Origin: Rotaria sp. Silwood1
Taxonomy: Eukaryota; Rotifera; Eurotatoria; Philodinida; Philodinidae
Direction of reading: 5' to 3'
Length of the DNA: 64,000 bases
Assembly: GCA_905250075.1 (NCBI GenBank)
Contig: CAJNOP010000025.1
Location: 1,364,318-1,428,317 of the forward strand
Below the pieces are notes generated by a model. That model saw only the letters and a program-made list of their open reading frames with translations. It had not been told where the DNA came from and did no database searches. This document shows, piece after piece, positions 1 to 9,795 of this stretch. The translations under genes were made by a program, and so were the position numbers. Positions within the stretch are counted from its first letter, which is position 1. Every line of letters begins with the position of its first letter.

Positions 1-763
1 AATTGTTTAATCATCAATAAATGACAGAATGAAATTCTATAACGTTTATATTATACGAATAGTGAGTATCTCACAAGTTTACATTATTAATATTATTTCT
101 ATATAAAAAAAAGAATTTTTCAAGGAATCTTTATGTACATGTTTGAAAAAATTACATGATGTTTAAAGAGACAAAAGTATGATTATTTGTATTAGTAGTT
201 TCATCGATTTCTTCATTAAACATTAGTCTACCATAATGTCTTCTTTCGTTAAATACTTCCATCGTGTTCATATTCTTTTTCTTTTATGTCTAATTTTGAT
301 TCTTTGTCTTTTTCTAAAGTTTACAAAGAAAACAGACATGTCAATAAATGAATAAACAAACAATTGAAGTTCTTCAAACCATAAAAATTGATTTTTAGCT
401 ATTTCAATAATCAAAAAAAACATTACTATGATCAATATATATTAACGTACATTCTAGCTAATAATGTTAACAAAGAAAACAAGAACAAAATATTTTTTTT
501 TTGTTATTCTTCATTATATTTCTACTTTTTGTTTCACATGTTCAAATATATTATTTGTTACTTCATCAATTGTTCGTTTATTTTTAACAAAAATTATTAA
601 AGTGCACGACGAAATATAGAGAGAAGACAAAAATGTCAAAGAATTTTTTTTTGTATCCAAGCAGTATAGCATTAAAAAAAAAGTGAAGTGTCAACTTTAC
701 AGAAGCAACAACAATGTCATTGTAAAACAGACGATTATTATTTGAACAGATATTTAATAATAA
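1..763. other. 5' flanking non-coding DNA
   Basis: AT-rich sequence with no ORF of coding character. Just before the first gene there is a splice-acceptor-like stretch ending in CAG at about 748, 15 bases upstream of the ATG at 764. It could be a 5'UTR intron end or a trans-splice site. Nothing else is recognised. Confidence 0.5.
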
Positions 764-1924
764 ATGGCGAAATATTCAAATCAACATTCTGATTGCATAT
801 CAACTGTACAATTATGTCCATTTGGTGAAGATCAATGGAACCGTATAGTGACTTATTCACCGATGTATTTTAATTGGACCGATTTTTTAATGATGAATCG
901 TAAACAAATGTGTAAACATACACCAAGAAAACGAGCTTTAATATGTCCAATGGATATGAAAGCTGTTAAATTAGAAGATCAATTATTACTTAATGAGCTT
1001 CATGCGATACAACGAGCAGCTATTATGCCATCTGTGACAAGATTTTCAGAAAAAAATTCATATGATTCAAAATATCTCGATGAAGAACATAGTCAACGAC
1101 CAACATCACCTACAGATGAATATCAAAGATCATCAGATTTTTTTCATCAAACAAGAGAATCACCGACACTTCGTTGTAATTATGGTGAAACATCATTCTC
1201 ACATCAACAATATACTAGCAAACATTCTCTAGTACAACCTAAGGTATATAAATTATAACATAATTCATTAAAATCTATTATATAAATATTAATATCTTTA
1301 GCTTAAATATGAAATTCTTATTTGTAGATCACGAATAATGGACCAATAAAAGCATTATCTAAAATTAATTTTGGTTCAAAACCTCAAGCTTCTCTAAGTG
1401 TTCAACTTCGACAATCAACTATAGCTCGTGAAAATGCCCTTGCTACTGCAGCTGATCATCGAAGTATAACTCCATTATCAATGTCTTCATCAAAACGAGC
1501 TGCTGGTGGTAGTGCTCATTCAAGTCGTCGCAATTATCAACAACATCGATTACCATATCCCCTAACACCACCACCTACTGAAACATATATTATTGGTGGT
1601 TTATATGAACAATCAGCATCTGATACATCGTCAACAATGAAAAAACCATTTATGAGAACTACGAATACGAGTCGTTCAACAGTACATATGATTAAAACAA
1701 AAACTGATCGTGCACGAGAAAAACAACATATTGAATTAAAAACAATGTTAGTTAAACCATGTAGACAATTGATAACAAGTGATAGTACATTAGAAGAAAC
1801 AATTCCAAATTCCATTGAAACGATGCGTAAATTAGGTGGATCAATAAGTGCATTTGAAAGAAATTTACGATATACTTACCACAGACAATTAAATCAATTT
1901 AGAAATAATTTGAAAAAATGTTAA
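764..1924 (+). CDS. Two-exon gene of unknown function (358 aa)
   Basis: I do not recognise the family. Exon 1 is 764-1243 and exon 2 is 1328-1924, joined across an 84-bp GT-AG intron in phase 0. The exon 1 frame would otherwise stop 5 codons after the donor, and exon 2 is open from the acceptor to TAA, so the join is well supported. The N-terminal ~85 residues contain a compact, Trp- and Met-rich segment (WNRIVTYSPMYFNW, then a basic RKRALICPMD stretch) that looks like a folded or protein-binding module. Most of the rest is Ser/Thr/Gln/Arg-rich and probably disordered. The last ~50 residues (LEETIPNS...FERNLRYTYHRQLNQF) are likely helical. There is no signal peptide or membrane segment, so it is probably cytosolic. 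Codon use is strongly A/T-ending, like the conserved genes in the window. A longer gene with further exons is possible but none was found. Confidence 0.75.
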
Positions 1925-2035
1925 AATATTTCTTTTATATTCTATTATTAGAATCTTTCAACAGTATATAATTAAATTGACTTTTTTTTGATTGAACTGT
2001 AATGATTTGATAGAATGATAAGGAAAAAATGCAAT

Positions 2036-3025
2036 TTGTCTCGAAAAAAATGATGGAAATGATCTCGGAGTGCTTAATTAATAGAAAAAAAAAATGATGA
2101 AAATGATCTCGTTTTTTTCCGAGTACAAAATATGATGAAAAGATCTCGGAAAAACTCATTAACAGAGAAAGGTGTAAACTAGAGAAAAAGATCTCGATTT
2201 TTTCTACATATATGCGTATATCGTTATATAGGAACTAGTATATATGATGAATAGTAAAAATGATTCATCTGATGGCATGTTGACCGATTGGTCACTGAAT
2301 ACAGTACAACATCCATTTCAAATACATTTAAACATGGATGCTGATCTGGATGTTAAAGCTTATGATTGGATTTATAAAGTTGATAGAAGCGAAATATTAC
2401 AGTTAGATGCATTTACATTTGTTGTTAAAGAATCTGAGTCTCAAACGACTAATCATGCTTGCGTACACTATTTGTACTCTATGTCTTGGTTATCATATGA
2501 TCATTTCAAACAGTGGTTGGAATCTTCACGAATTTTAAATGTTTCTAACATGTTACCTTCAATATTCTGTTCCTGTAAATATAATCTGAAACAATATTCG
2601 TGTATTTATTCAATAGATCTTATGATGATCTGGGTGGTTCGAATAACTCCACAGTTAATCGGAGAAAGAAATTGCACGGGACGCAGAAAAAAAGTGAAAT
2701 ACTCATTGCCCAAAGGCTGATTTTTTATGAACATTTTCATGTATATTTTGTATTAAATATTAATAAATATAGCATTATTGTGTTTCTTTATCACTATGCC
2801 CTCTGTTTATTAGTATACACATAAACTAGGATGCCATACTTCGCTTTTCTGTTTAACATATGCAACCGAGATCTTTTTCTCTAATTTACACCTTTCTCTG
2901 TTAATGAGTTTTTTCCGAGATCTTTTCATCATATTTTGTACTCGGAAAAAAACGAGATCATTTTCATCATTTTTTTCTATTAATTAAGCACTCCGAGATC
3001 ATTCTCATCCTTTTTTCCGAGATCA
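2036..3025. mobile_element. Short Mutator-like element with ~160-bp terminal inverted repeats
   Basis: The arms 2036-2196 and 2867-3025 are near-identical reverse complements (few mismatches over ~160 bp) and carry repeated GATCTCG/CGAGATC words. They flank ~670 bp that holds a transposase-like remnant (2244-2720). Long inverted ends plus a SWIM-type zinc-finger relic fit a MULE-type DNA transposon. No convincing 9-10-bp target duplication was seen. The element is far too short to be autonomous. Confidence 0.7.
2244..2720 (+). pseudogene. Remnant of a MULE transposase C-terminus (degenerate SWIM zinc finger)
   Basis: The 158-codon frame ends with a segment reading C-x-C-x6-Y-x-C-x-Y, followed by an IGERNCTGRRKK-like basic tail. 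SWIM zinc fingers of MULE transposases have the pattern CxCx(n)CxH and are often followed by a basic RxGR/K linker. Here the last ligand position is Tyr instead of His, consistent with decay. No DDE catalytic region is present. The location between two long inverted repeats supports a transposon origin. The identification rests on motif shape only; the upstream ~110 residues are not recognised. Confidence 0.5.
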
Positions 3026-5094
3026 ATTCAGCGTCGTCCGAATGATAATGTAGAAGTGTTTCTTTTCATGTATATCTGGTATCCCATTCCGCCTCTTTTT
3101 CCTCTTTTTTTTGGAAAAAATTAGGTTTTTAATGATAATAATTGATAATATCGGTCGATTTGAATGAATCAATATGCTTCGAACCAAAAGGATCAATAAC
3201 AAGATTCAAAATTATTCTTCAGGACGCATCATAAGAACCAGATAAGCATTTATTCTTCTCACAAACATTATTTATTAAATTTTTTGATATAGAATTTATC
3301 GATCTAGCTAAAAAAAAAATATTTATTGAGGTTGAAATTTGGAAATACGAAAATAAGTTGCGATAGATTTATTGACGTACAAACATAAAACTTTAAAAAT
3401 TAGACGTCTAAGCTCATTGAAATAGTTTTTTCTAACAGTCGTGCATAAAGCTTGAGTAGAGCACCAAGACAGCTTCCAGTATGAACTTAAATATGGTTTC
3501 CGACAATTGAAACTCAAGAACTTCGGCTCCAGAATTGACAATTTGCCGTTAAAGTGACCATATTTGCTCTAATGAGAACATGGTTTCCACGACACAACTA
3601 GTTGGCACAAAAAACAAAACCCGATTTTAGCCACTAAAGCTTCAAAAATTTCGCGAGATGCAAAAAGTTTCGCGAAATGTCAGTCCATACTTACCGATGG
3701 TTTCTGCATCATTAGTCACCTCGAAGATGATTTAGTGATAACCTTTCATGAATTTCGTTAAAAAGTCGTTGCGTCATATAACTTTAAAAACGTAAGATTT
3801 TCTCACTGTTATTAGAATTTCATCAAAAATTGTCAAAACTAAACCGTAGTATATTCAGGAATCAAAATTTTTTTCAAGAACAATTATTTATTTGTATATT
3901 ACTCAATATCGATTGAATTCCGAATCACTTCGAATCTGCAGACTTGATCACAAGTGGTATTTTTGTGTTTTTAGGGAGAAGTTCTTCTGTGCATGGTTGA
4001 AATTCCGATCACAGATTTGAGAAAGAAAACTGGAACTTTTGTTTTGAACTGAATGTATCGTGTTTTCTTGTCTTAGAAATATATACTATATACTGTGTCT
4101 TTTTCCGTTTTCTTAGGTTTTTCCACTCTCGATATAATATAAACTAAACAGATTTTGGATATTGGATTATTTTTTAACTTCCATTTCTTTGTCTACAAAC
4201 ATTTAGATAAAGTGATATCACAGTTAGGTACCTTTGAGACAGACTCTGCTTTTTGTGTCTCTTGTCTTTTTGTAGTTCTATTTTTCTGAGCTCGATAATA
4301 AATGTATATCCACAAACCTGAGCGACTACCAATCGCTTTCATCTTTCAACTTATTTTGAGTTTGCATTGAATTTAGATTAATAGCGCTCCTATTTCTCGA
4401 CATTGGAACCTCGCGGCAGTCTTTTTTGCATTTTAAAAGCCAAAAAAATGCGCGTCTTTTTTTCCTCTTTTTATGGAACACCCTCTTTTTTTTTTAAATG
4501 AAGTTCCTCTTTTTTCCTCTTTTCCTATGAACTGTCGGTGGGATGCTATTGTATATTAAACATATGAGTTAAAAATGCCTCTGACTATCTATATCAAAGT
4601 ATTATTTTCTTCAGGAAATCATACTAGCATTTTTAACATCAGAGGACTGAAGGAACAAAAACTCTAACTTTCAGTTATCTGGTGATATTGAATGCTGCCT
4701 AGCGGTAAATTTAATAGTTCTGCATCTTCTGTACAACTATGAACAGAGCACTGCCGTAACGTAGAGTTCTTTCCCTCAATTGTTTGAGCTCCCTATACAT
4801 ATTTACTAATCGCATACGAACTACAAGAGCAGATGTACGTGACAAACTAGTTAACATCCTCTTGGATGCGTGATCCGAAACAAATAGATGTTAGCAACTT
4901 GTCCAGGATCATTCCATAGTTGGTAGTATTGCAGTATACACATAGTATCTTGTCGGTGCACGTCAAATAATGTAATCATTCAGTTATAACGGCTTCTTAA
5001 CATAAGCGATCGAAATTTTTAGAGAAAATAGCTAAAGTTTTGATTTTTATCTGTCTATCGCATCTCGTAAAAACCCTTTCGAAAACAAAATTCG
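3026..5094. other. Intergenic region without recognised gene
   Basis: No ORF of coding quality on either strand. It contains pyrimidine-rich CCTCTTTTT tracts near 3090-3115 and 4455-4530, which look like low-complexity or decayed repeat ends. The short minus frame at 3323-3541 has no coding features. Confidence 0.5.
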
Positions 5095-6973
5095 TTAAAA
5101 CGTGTGATCATCAAATGAGTTTCCAATATTTTTTTTCACTTTTTTCAATGATTTCGTCTCTTGGTTTTGTCTTGATGATAATGATGAAAATGTGTTCGAT
5201 GTATTTGATGAATTCTTAGATTGAGTTATATCATTGTTAGTACTGCCATATGTATTTTTATTGATTATATCGTTAATAGGAATTGAATATTCCTCAAGTA
5301 ACTGTCGTCGTTTTTGACGGTAATACAGAAAACAAGCAATCAATGTAATGATGATAATCAACATAATCACAAATAGTGATATAAACAAAATATATCGAAG
5401 AATCTTATAGGATACTTGTGATGCTTTTGTTGATGTAGACGAAGAGACTGACGAATTTTCAATTGTAGCAAGAAAACTTGTTGAACTTGGCATTCTTGTT
5501 AATTTTTCTTTTGTCATTACTGTTATGATCGTTGTTGTTGATAATGCAGCTGATATAGTATGAAAAGATGAAGTTGTAATTAGTGTAACTTTGGTTGTTG
5601 TTGTTGTTGTTACTGTTACTGTTATTGCTGTTGTTGTTGTTGTTGTTGTCGTTGTTGTTACTGTTATTGCTGTTGTTACTGTTGTTGTTTTTGTTACTGT
5701 TGTTGTTTTTGTTACTGTTGTTGTTGTTGTTACTGTTGTTGTTGTTACTGTTGTTGTTGTTACTGTTGTTGTTGTTACTTTTGTTGTTACTTTTGTTGTT
5801 GTTACTTTTGTTGTTGTTACTTTTGTTCTTGTTGTTGCCACTGTTGTTTTTATTGTTGTCACTGTTGTCGTAGTTGTTTTTGTTGATTTTTGTGGTGTTA
5901 ATGCTGATGAAGGACTTGTTGTCCAGATGGTAGATGATGGCGTTGAAGTTATTGTTGTTGTTCTGAATAGTGTAGATATAATAGATGCTGTTTGTTTTGT
6001 TGTATATCGCAGTTTCATAGATATTAATGTTGTTCGTTTGATGCTCGATGATGTTGTTAAGGTTGTCATTGTTTTCATTGTGAGTGTGCTGCTTGTAGTA
6101 GTTTTTGTCTAAATAAGCAGCAATAACAATACAGACCATTGATATTGCTACTGACATTGCTAATAACAGTAATGTTATGTATCTATTGCATCATGTATCT
6201 TTTTGTGAAATTCTTAAATTCCGACTTTCAGTTTATAAAAATCTACTTTTTTTCTGTTGTTATAAGATATGTTTTTGTGTATAATCATTCAGTATGTTAC
6301 TAAAGATATTACTTACTTTCTGTGTAGATGGAACATCTGGACAGTTGCCTTTTATATCTGGTTTGGAACTGTTTCGCATGCCTTTAATTGTATAAATTCT
6401 TTGATTTGAACCAAACTGGCATGGAACGATTATTTTGAGTTCATTAAAGTGCAAAAAAGAAATACTTTTTTCAACTGTAAATGTTGCATGAAGCGGAGGA
6501 CGCTCAATAAATGTAATCTGCATAACCAACGAAATGAATTGTATATCTAATAATGAATGTAAATATTGACTTGTAATTTCTGTGATGTTATATTTGATTA
6601 TAGATGCATGAATTATAGGAGGAAGTGGTACATGTATTGCATATGAGAGTAGGATTTCCACTGTACCGGCACTTTTTTTGAAGAATGTTTCAAATATTGA
6701 AATATTATCAAATATTAGAGATATACATTTGAAGTTCGCTGGACAATGATCATTGAAATCTATATCAGTATATTTAATATGACATTCGACGCATTCGGCT
6801 GCAAATTCTCTCTGAGAAAACTTAAAAGTATGGTTTTGCACTTTGCATTCATTCATATGTTCACTTTGTGTTCTTTCGAAATTTAAGCATTCAAAAATAC
6901 TTAAATGTTCTTGTTGCATAATGTTGGATATCATAATAAAAATAATAAGAGTAGATAAAATGAGTGAAAGCAT
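5095..6973 (-). CDS. Mucin-like single-pass membrane protein (two exons, 556 aa)
   Basis: Exon 1 is 6973-6317 (219 codons) and exon 2 is 6108-5095. They join in phase 0 across a 208-bp intron with a strong GTAAGT donor and a TTATTTAG acceptor. Order of parts: a hydrophobic N-terminus (residues ~1-17) likely to be a signal peptide; an ectodomain with about eight Cys and several N-glycosylation sequons, not recognised; a Thr/Ser-rich stalk of ~200 residues dominated by TTTT/VTT repeats and probably O-glycosylated; one transmembrane helix (ILFISLFVIMLIIIITLIAC); a basic stop-transfer RQKRRQ; and a ~75-residue Ser/Asn-rich cytoplasmic tail. The layout suggests a surface adhesion or receptor-like protein. 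An acceptor-like TTTTTCTCAG lies one base before the ATG. The stalk is encoded by a TTG/TTA-type microsatellite, so its length is probably polymorphic. No specific function can be assigned. Confidence 0.8.
5590..5885. repeat. TTG/TTA microsatellite encoding the Thr-rich stalk
   Basis: Nearly uninterrupted TTG triplets broken by TTA/TTT/TAC variants over ~300 bp. On the minus strand it reads as ACA/ACC/GTA codons (Thr with occasional Val) within exon 2 of the mucin-like gene. The triplet period leaves all three frames on each strand almost free of stops, which explains several long spurious Leu-, Val- or Asn-rich frames here. Confidence 0.9.
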
Positions 6974-7953
6974 TCTGAGAAAAATAGAACAAAATTATCT
7001 AACAAAATTATTAATTGTCAGTAAAATGAAAGATACATGGTTACTAAGCTATCTATTCTTCAGTTCAATTTTGATAAGCTATTCACGAAACAATATATTG
7101 GAAGATATTTCTGATTTAATGTTAATAATAAAGAGAAAAAGAATATGATACACCTTGATGATGACTTATTATTGAGCATACTTAAGTATCAATTCATCTT
7201 TGATTGTTTTCTCATTTATCTTAGTTATGCAGTACTGTAAAAAATCTCTCACATCCGCATTGGGATCATTTTAAGGTCAAGACAGCTGATATTTTGTGCA
7301 CACATGCTCTATGAGAAATGCTCATCGAAAACTTGATTCATCATAAAATTGCTCGAGTTCAAGTGGAGTTATAATAGGTAACACTCTCTTTTTGCTTGTG
7401 GATCTCATCATTGGCGACAGGAAAGCTCTTTGAAGTTGATGAATACCTCATTGTTTAGTACTCTGTTCGAGTGATCAAGGATAAGAATTTGATTCAAGTT
7501 GATAACAACATTGAAGAATAATAATCATTTTACTGTTACTATTGATATAGAGGTATATCACGTGAAATCATAACATGACTCATAGCTTAGTCAAAGTTTA
7601 ACGAATTTATCTAGAATTTTCAGAATTCTCTTTGTTCAAAGTTGATCATTATTTTTTGAAATTTTAAAAAACAAATATTCTATTGAAACAAAAAGGGACT
7701 GCGGTAATGGTTGAATTATTTTTCGAGTTTCTTAGGACCCTAGTTCTCACTCAAATCTTCCTTTTTTTTCGTAACAGAGACTATATATCAGGCTTTATTT
7801 ATATATTAAAACATTAATAATTACTCATGTGTTCGATACAATACAGTAAATATTTCTTTAGATACTCTTCTTTTTATTTTTTTTTCAGTAAAAATAGACA
7901 AATAATGTTCTATGAACATAAATTTCTAGTAATATATTTTCTGTTATATTCAG
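6974..7953. other. Intergenic DNA
   Basis: Upstream flank of the minus-strand mucin-like gene. No coding frame of note and no recognised repeat. Pyrimidine-rich tracts near 7760 and 7870 are low complexity. Confidence 0.4.
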
Positions 7954-8079
7954 AAGCTTTACAAAACAACAAAATTACCTGTTCGTATTAGACAATCACG
8001 AGATCAGCATAGATCTACTAACATTTGTAATACAAATTCTTCGTCGATACGCCTAGCTGTATCACAGTCAAATCAATAA
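7954..8079 (+). CDS. Possible orphan terminal exon (41 codons)
   Basis: After an acceptor-like TTATATTCAG (7944-7953) a frame runs 41 codons to TAA with codon use like the true genes (AGA, CGA, CAA, TCA) and a basic, Ser/Arg-rich product. No upstream partner exon was found in the preceding kilobase. It may be the last exon of a gene whose other exons I could not see, a relic, or chance. Confidence 0.25.
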   Translation, partial: KLYKTTKLPVRIRQSRDQHRSTNICNTNSSSIRLAVSQSNQ

Positions 8080-8734
8080 AGCTGCTTTTTGTGAAAAAGA
8101 TATGCTTTTAAAATGAATATGAATGCGTGGTTTGAAGAATACAGAATTTAATGTAAGATAGCCCTTCTGAACTTCATAGATAGCTCTAACATTAGGGCTT
8201 CTAGTATTCGTGAAGTTGTGGAGTTTTTGAAAAGGCTTTGATAGATTTTATATTAATCACATAAGTTCTGCTGCATTCCTGAAAAAAGCCATTGCGTATT
8301 TGCAGTATTAGAGTTTTGCTGAATTCTAAACGAATTCGATAGTGAATTCATTAGAATTCATTGAGATTCATTTGAATTAATTGAACTCCTCCTAGAACTA
8401 CGCCATGTTTTATTTTTTCGAAAGTTTCAATGCCATGCCTCGCAGCGTCACAAAGTAATAACAGTTCTTTTTTTACATTTCAGCTTTTTCATGAATACTC
8501 AGCTTCGAATGAGTTCCATTAGTTTTTTCATATCGCTAAAGATCACAGAAGATTTTTTTCATAACACGGTGCAATTGACTAGATTTCTTTAGATCTTGGT
8601 GGACTCTATTAAAATTTTTATTGCTTTGAAATCAGCAAAATTTATCAGAGTTGACTATCCACGAATTACTTTTCTTTAAACAAAAACTTATAAAAATTAG
8701 ATTGAAAATTGATTTAAATTTAACATCCTTTATG

Positions 8735-9248
8735 TATATGTCAGCGTCCAAACTGAGATTACGTCCAATCTCAGATTGGCCTAGGCGAATGTCGGATCCG
8801 AGATTGGACGCGTCCAATCTCGGATTGACGCAATTCTATTCATTAAAATATCAATTACCCTGTAGACAGACCTTGGATTCGAACTATTTTTTCTCAGTTA
8901 TGTTCACACGATGCCAGTTTGTTTGGCACAATTATCATTTGACAAATCTGAATAAAATTTTAGGAGTTATGAATAAATTTCTAGAGAACAAGAACTTATG
9001 TGAAAAACTTTTATTACATTTTTGAGTCTAAATTTAGCTTCTTCCTAAATGCTTGTAATACTTAAAACGGCATTGTGTGAACATAATTTCAAAAAATAGT
9101 TCGAATCCAAGGTCTGTCTAAAGGGTAATTGATATTTTAATGAACAGAATTGCGTCAATCCGAGATTGAATGCGTCCAATCTCGGATCTGACATTCGCCT
9201 AGGCCAATCTGAGATTGGACGTAATCTCAGTTTGGACGCTGACATATA
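8735..9248. mobile_element. Foldback MITE (~515 bp, arms ~184 bp)
   Basis: Arms 8735-8918 and 9067-9248 are reverse complements over ~180 bp with few differences, separated by ~150 bp of unrelated AT-rich spacer. The outer ends read TGTCAGCGTCC and GGACGCTGACA in a TATA-rich context. Each arm contains nested copies of the word CCAATCTC and its complement; 8796-8825 is a perfect 30-bp palindrome. There is no coding capacity. It has the structure of a non-autonomous foldback transposon. Confidence 0.8.
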
Positions 9249-9378
9249 TATCTTTTTGTTCATATGATCAATACTTATAGAAGAGCAGATTGAAAAAAAT
9301 AAGTTAGTATGAAGTATATAGAATTTCACAAAAATATTTTTTTGGTTTGATTATTTAAGTTTAAAAAAAAAACTTTGT

Positions 9379-9500
9379 CAGTGCGGTCTCATGAGGGGTC
9401 AAATTGTGAAACTCACAAATTTTGACTGTTATTAATTTATGCTAAATTGCCAGAGAAGCTAAAATAGTTAATTTAAAAAATTGCCAAATGAATGAATAAA
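9379..9500. repeat. Dispersed repeat, copy 1
   Basis: This ~120-bp segment (starting near CAGTGCGGTCTCATGAG) aligns by eye with 16940-17060 inside a long AP-2 alpha intron (GATAGTGTGGTCCCATGAG). Shared words in the same order include GACTGTTAT, AAATTGCC/TATTGCC and TAAAATA. Both copies are in the same orientation and clearly diverged. Confidence 0.5.
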
Positions 9501-9503
9501 TAT

Positions 9504-9795
9504 AACAATCGAATAGATGATCAAGGAGTACAATATCTTGTCAATGTTCTCCAACAAAATCACGTAATGTTTTGATCTTCACATTCTTTCATTCACTTCC
9601 TTTTTTTTACACAGACACTCACTATATCGAAATCCCATTGAAATCAAATTGACGATGAAGGAATAAAAGATCTTCTGAGTTCTTCAGTAGAAAGACCGGA
9701 ATATGTTGTACGTTTTCCTTTCATTGAAGTGGATATGTTCTCCGTTTTTATTGGTTCTCAGTTGACGGCACCTAAGAATGTCTTATCTTCAAAGT
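9504..9795 (+). pseudogene. Leucine-rich-repeat (RNI/NLR-type) gene fragment, broken
   Basis: The frame from 9504 reads NNRIDDQGVQYLVNVLQQN, and further on (after a possible intron ending in TTTACACAG at ~9615) reads NQIDDEGIKDLLSSS. Both match the ribonuclease-inhibitor-type LRR consensus N-x-I-x-D-x-G-x-x-x-L. An in-frame TGA just before the second Asn and the absence of further repeats mark it as a relic. It is plausibly debris of one of the large LRR families common in rotifers and other invertebrates. Confidence 0.5.

Noticed and set aside
5591-6112. Long Val- or Leu-rich plus-strand frames over the microsatellite
   Set aside because: They are by-products of the stop-free TTG repeat; the minus-strand Thr-rich frame joins a signal-peptide exon with a good intron and is the real gene.
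5459-6157. Asn-rich minus-strand frame overlapping the mucin-like exon
   Set aside because: Same repeat in another register; no splice-compatible upstream exon and no domain features.
8870-8900. TTCGAA-containing sequence resembling a tRNA T-arm
   Set aside because: The flanking bases do not form a T-stem and no acceptor or anticodon arm is present; it is part of the MITE arm.
8632-9329. Frames on both strands sharing a repeated peptide
   Set aside because: The shared peptide comes from the two arms of the MITE read in opposite orientation, not from paralogous genes.
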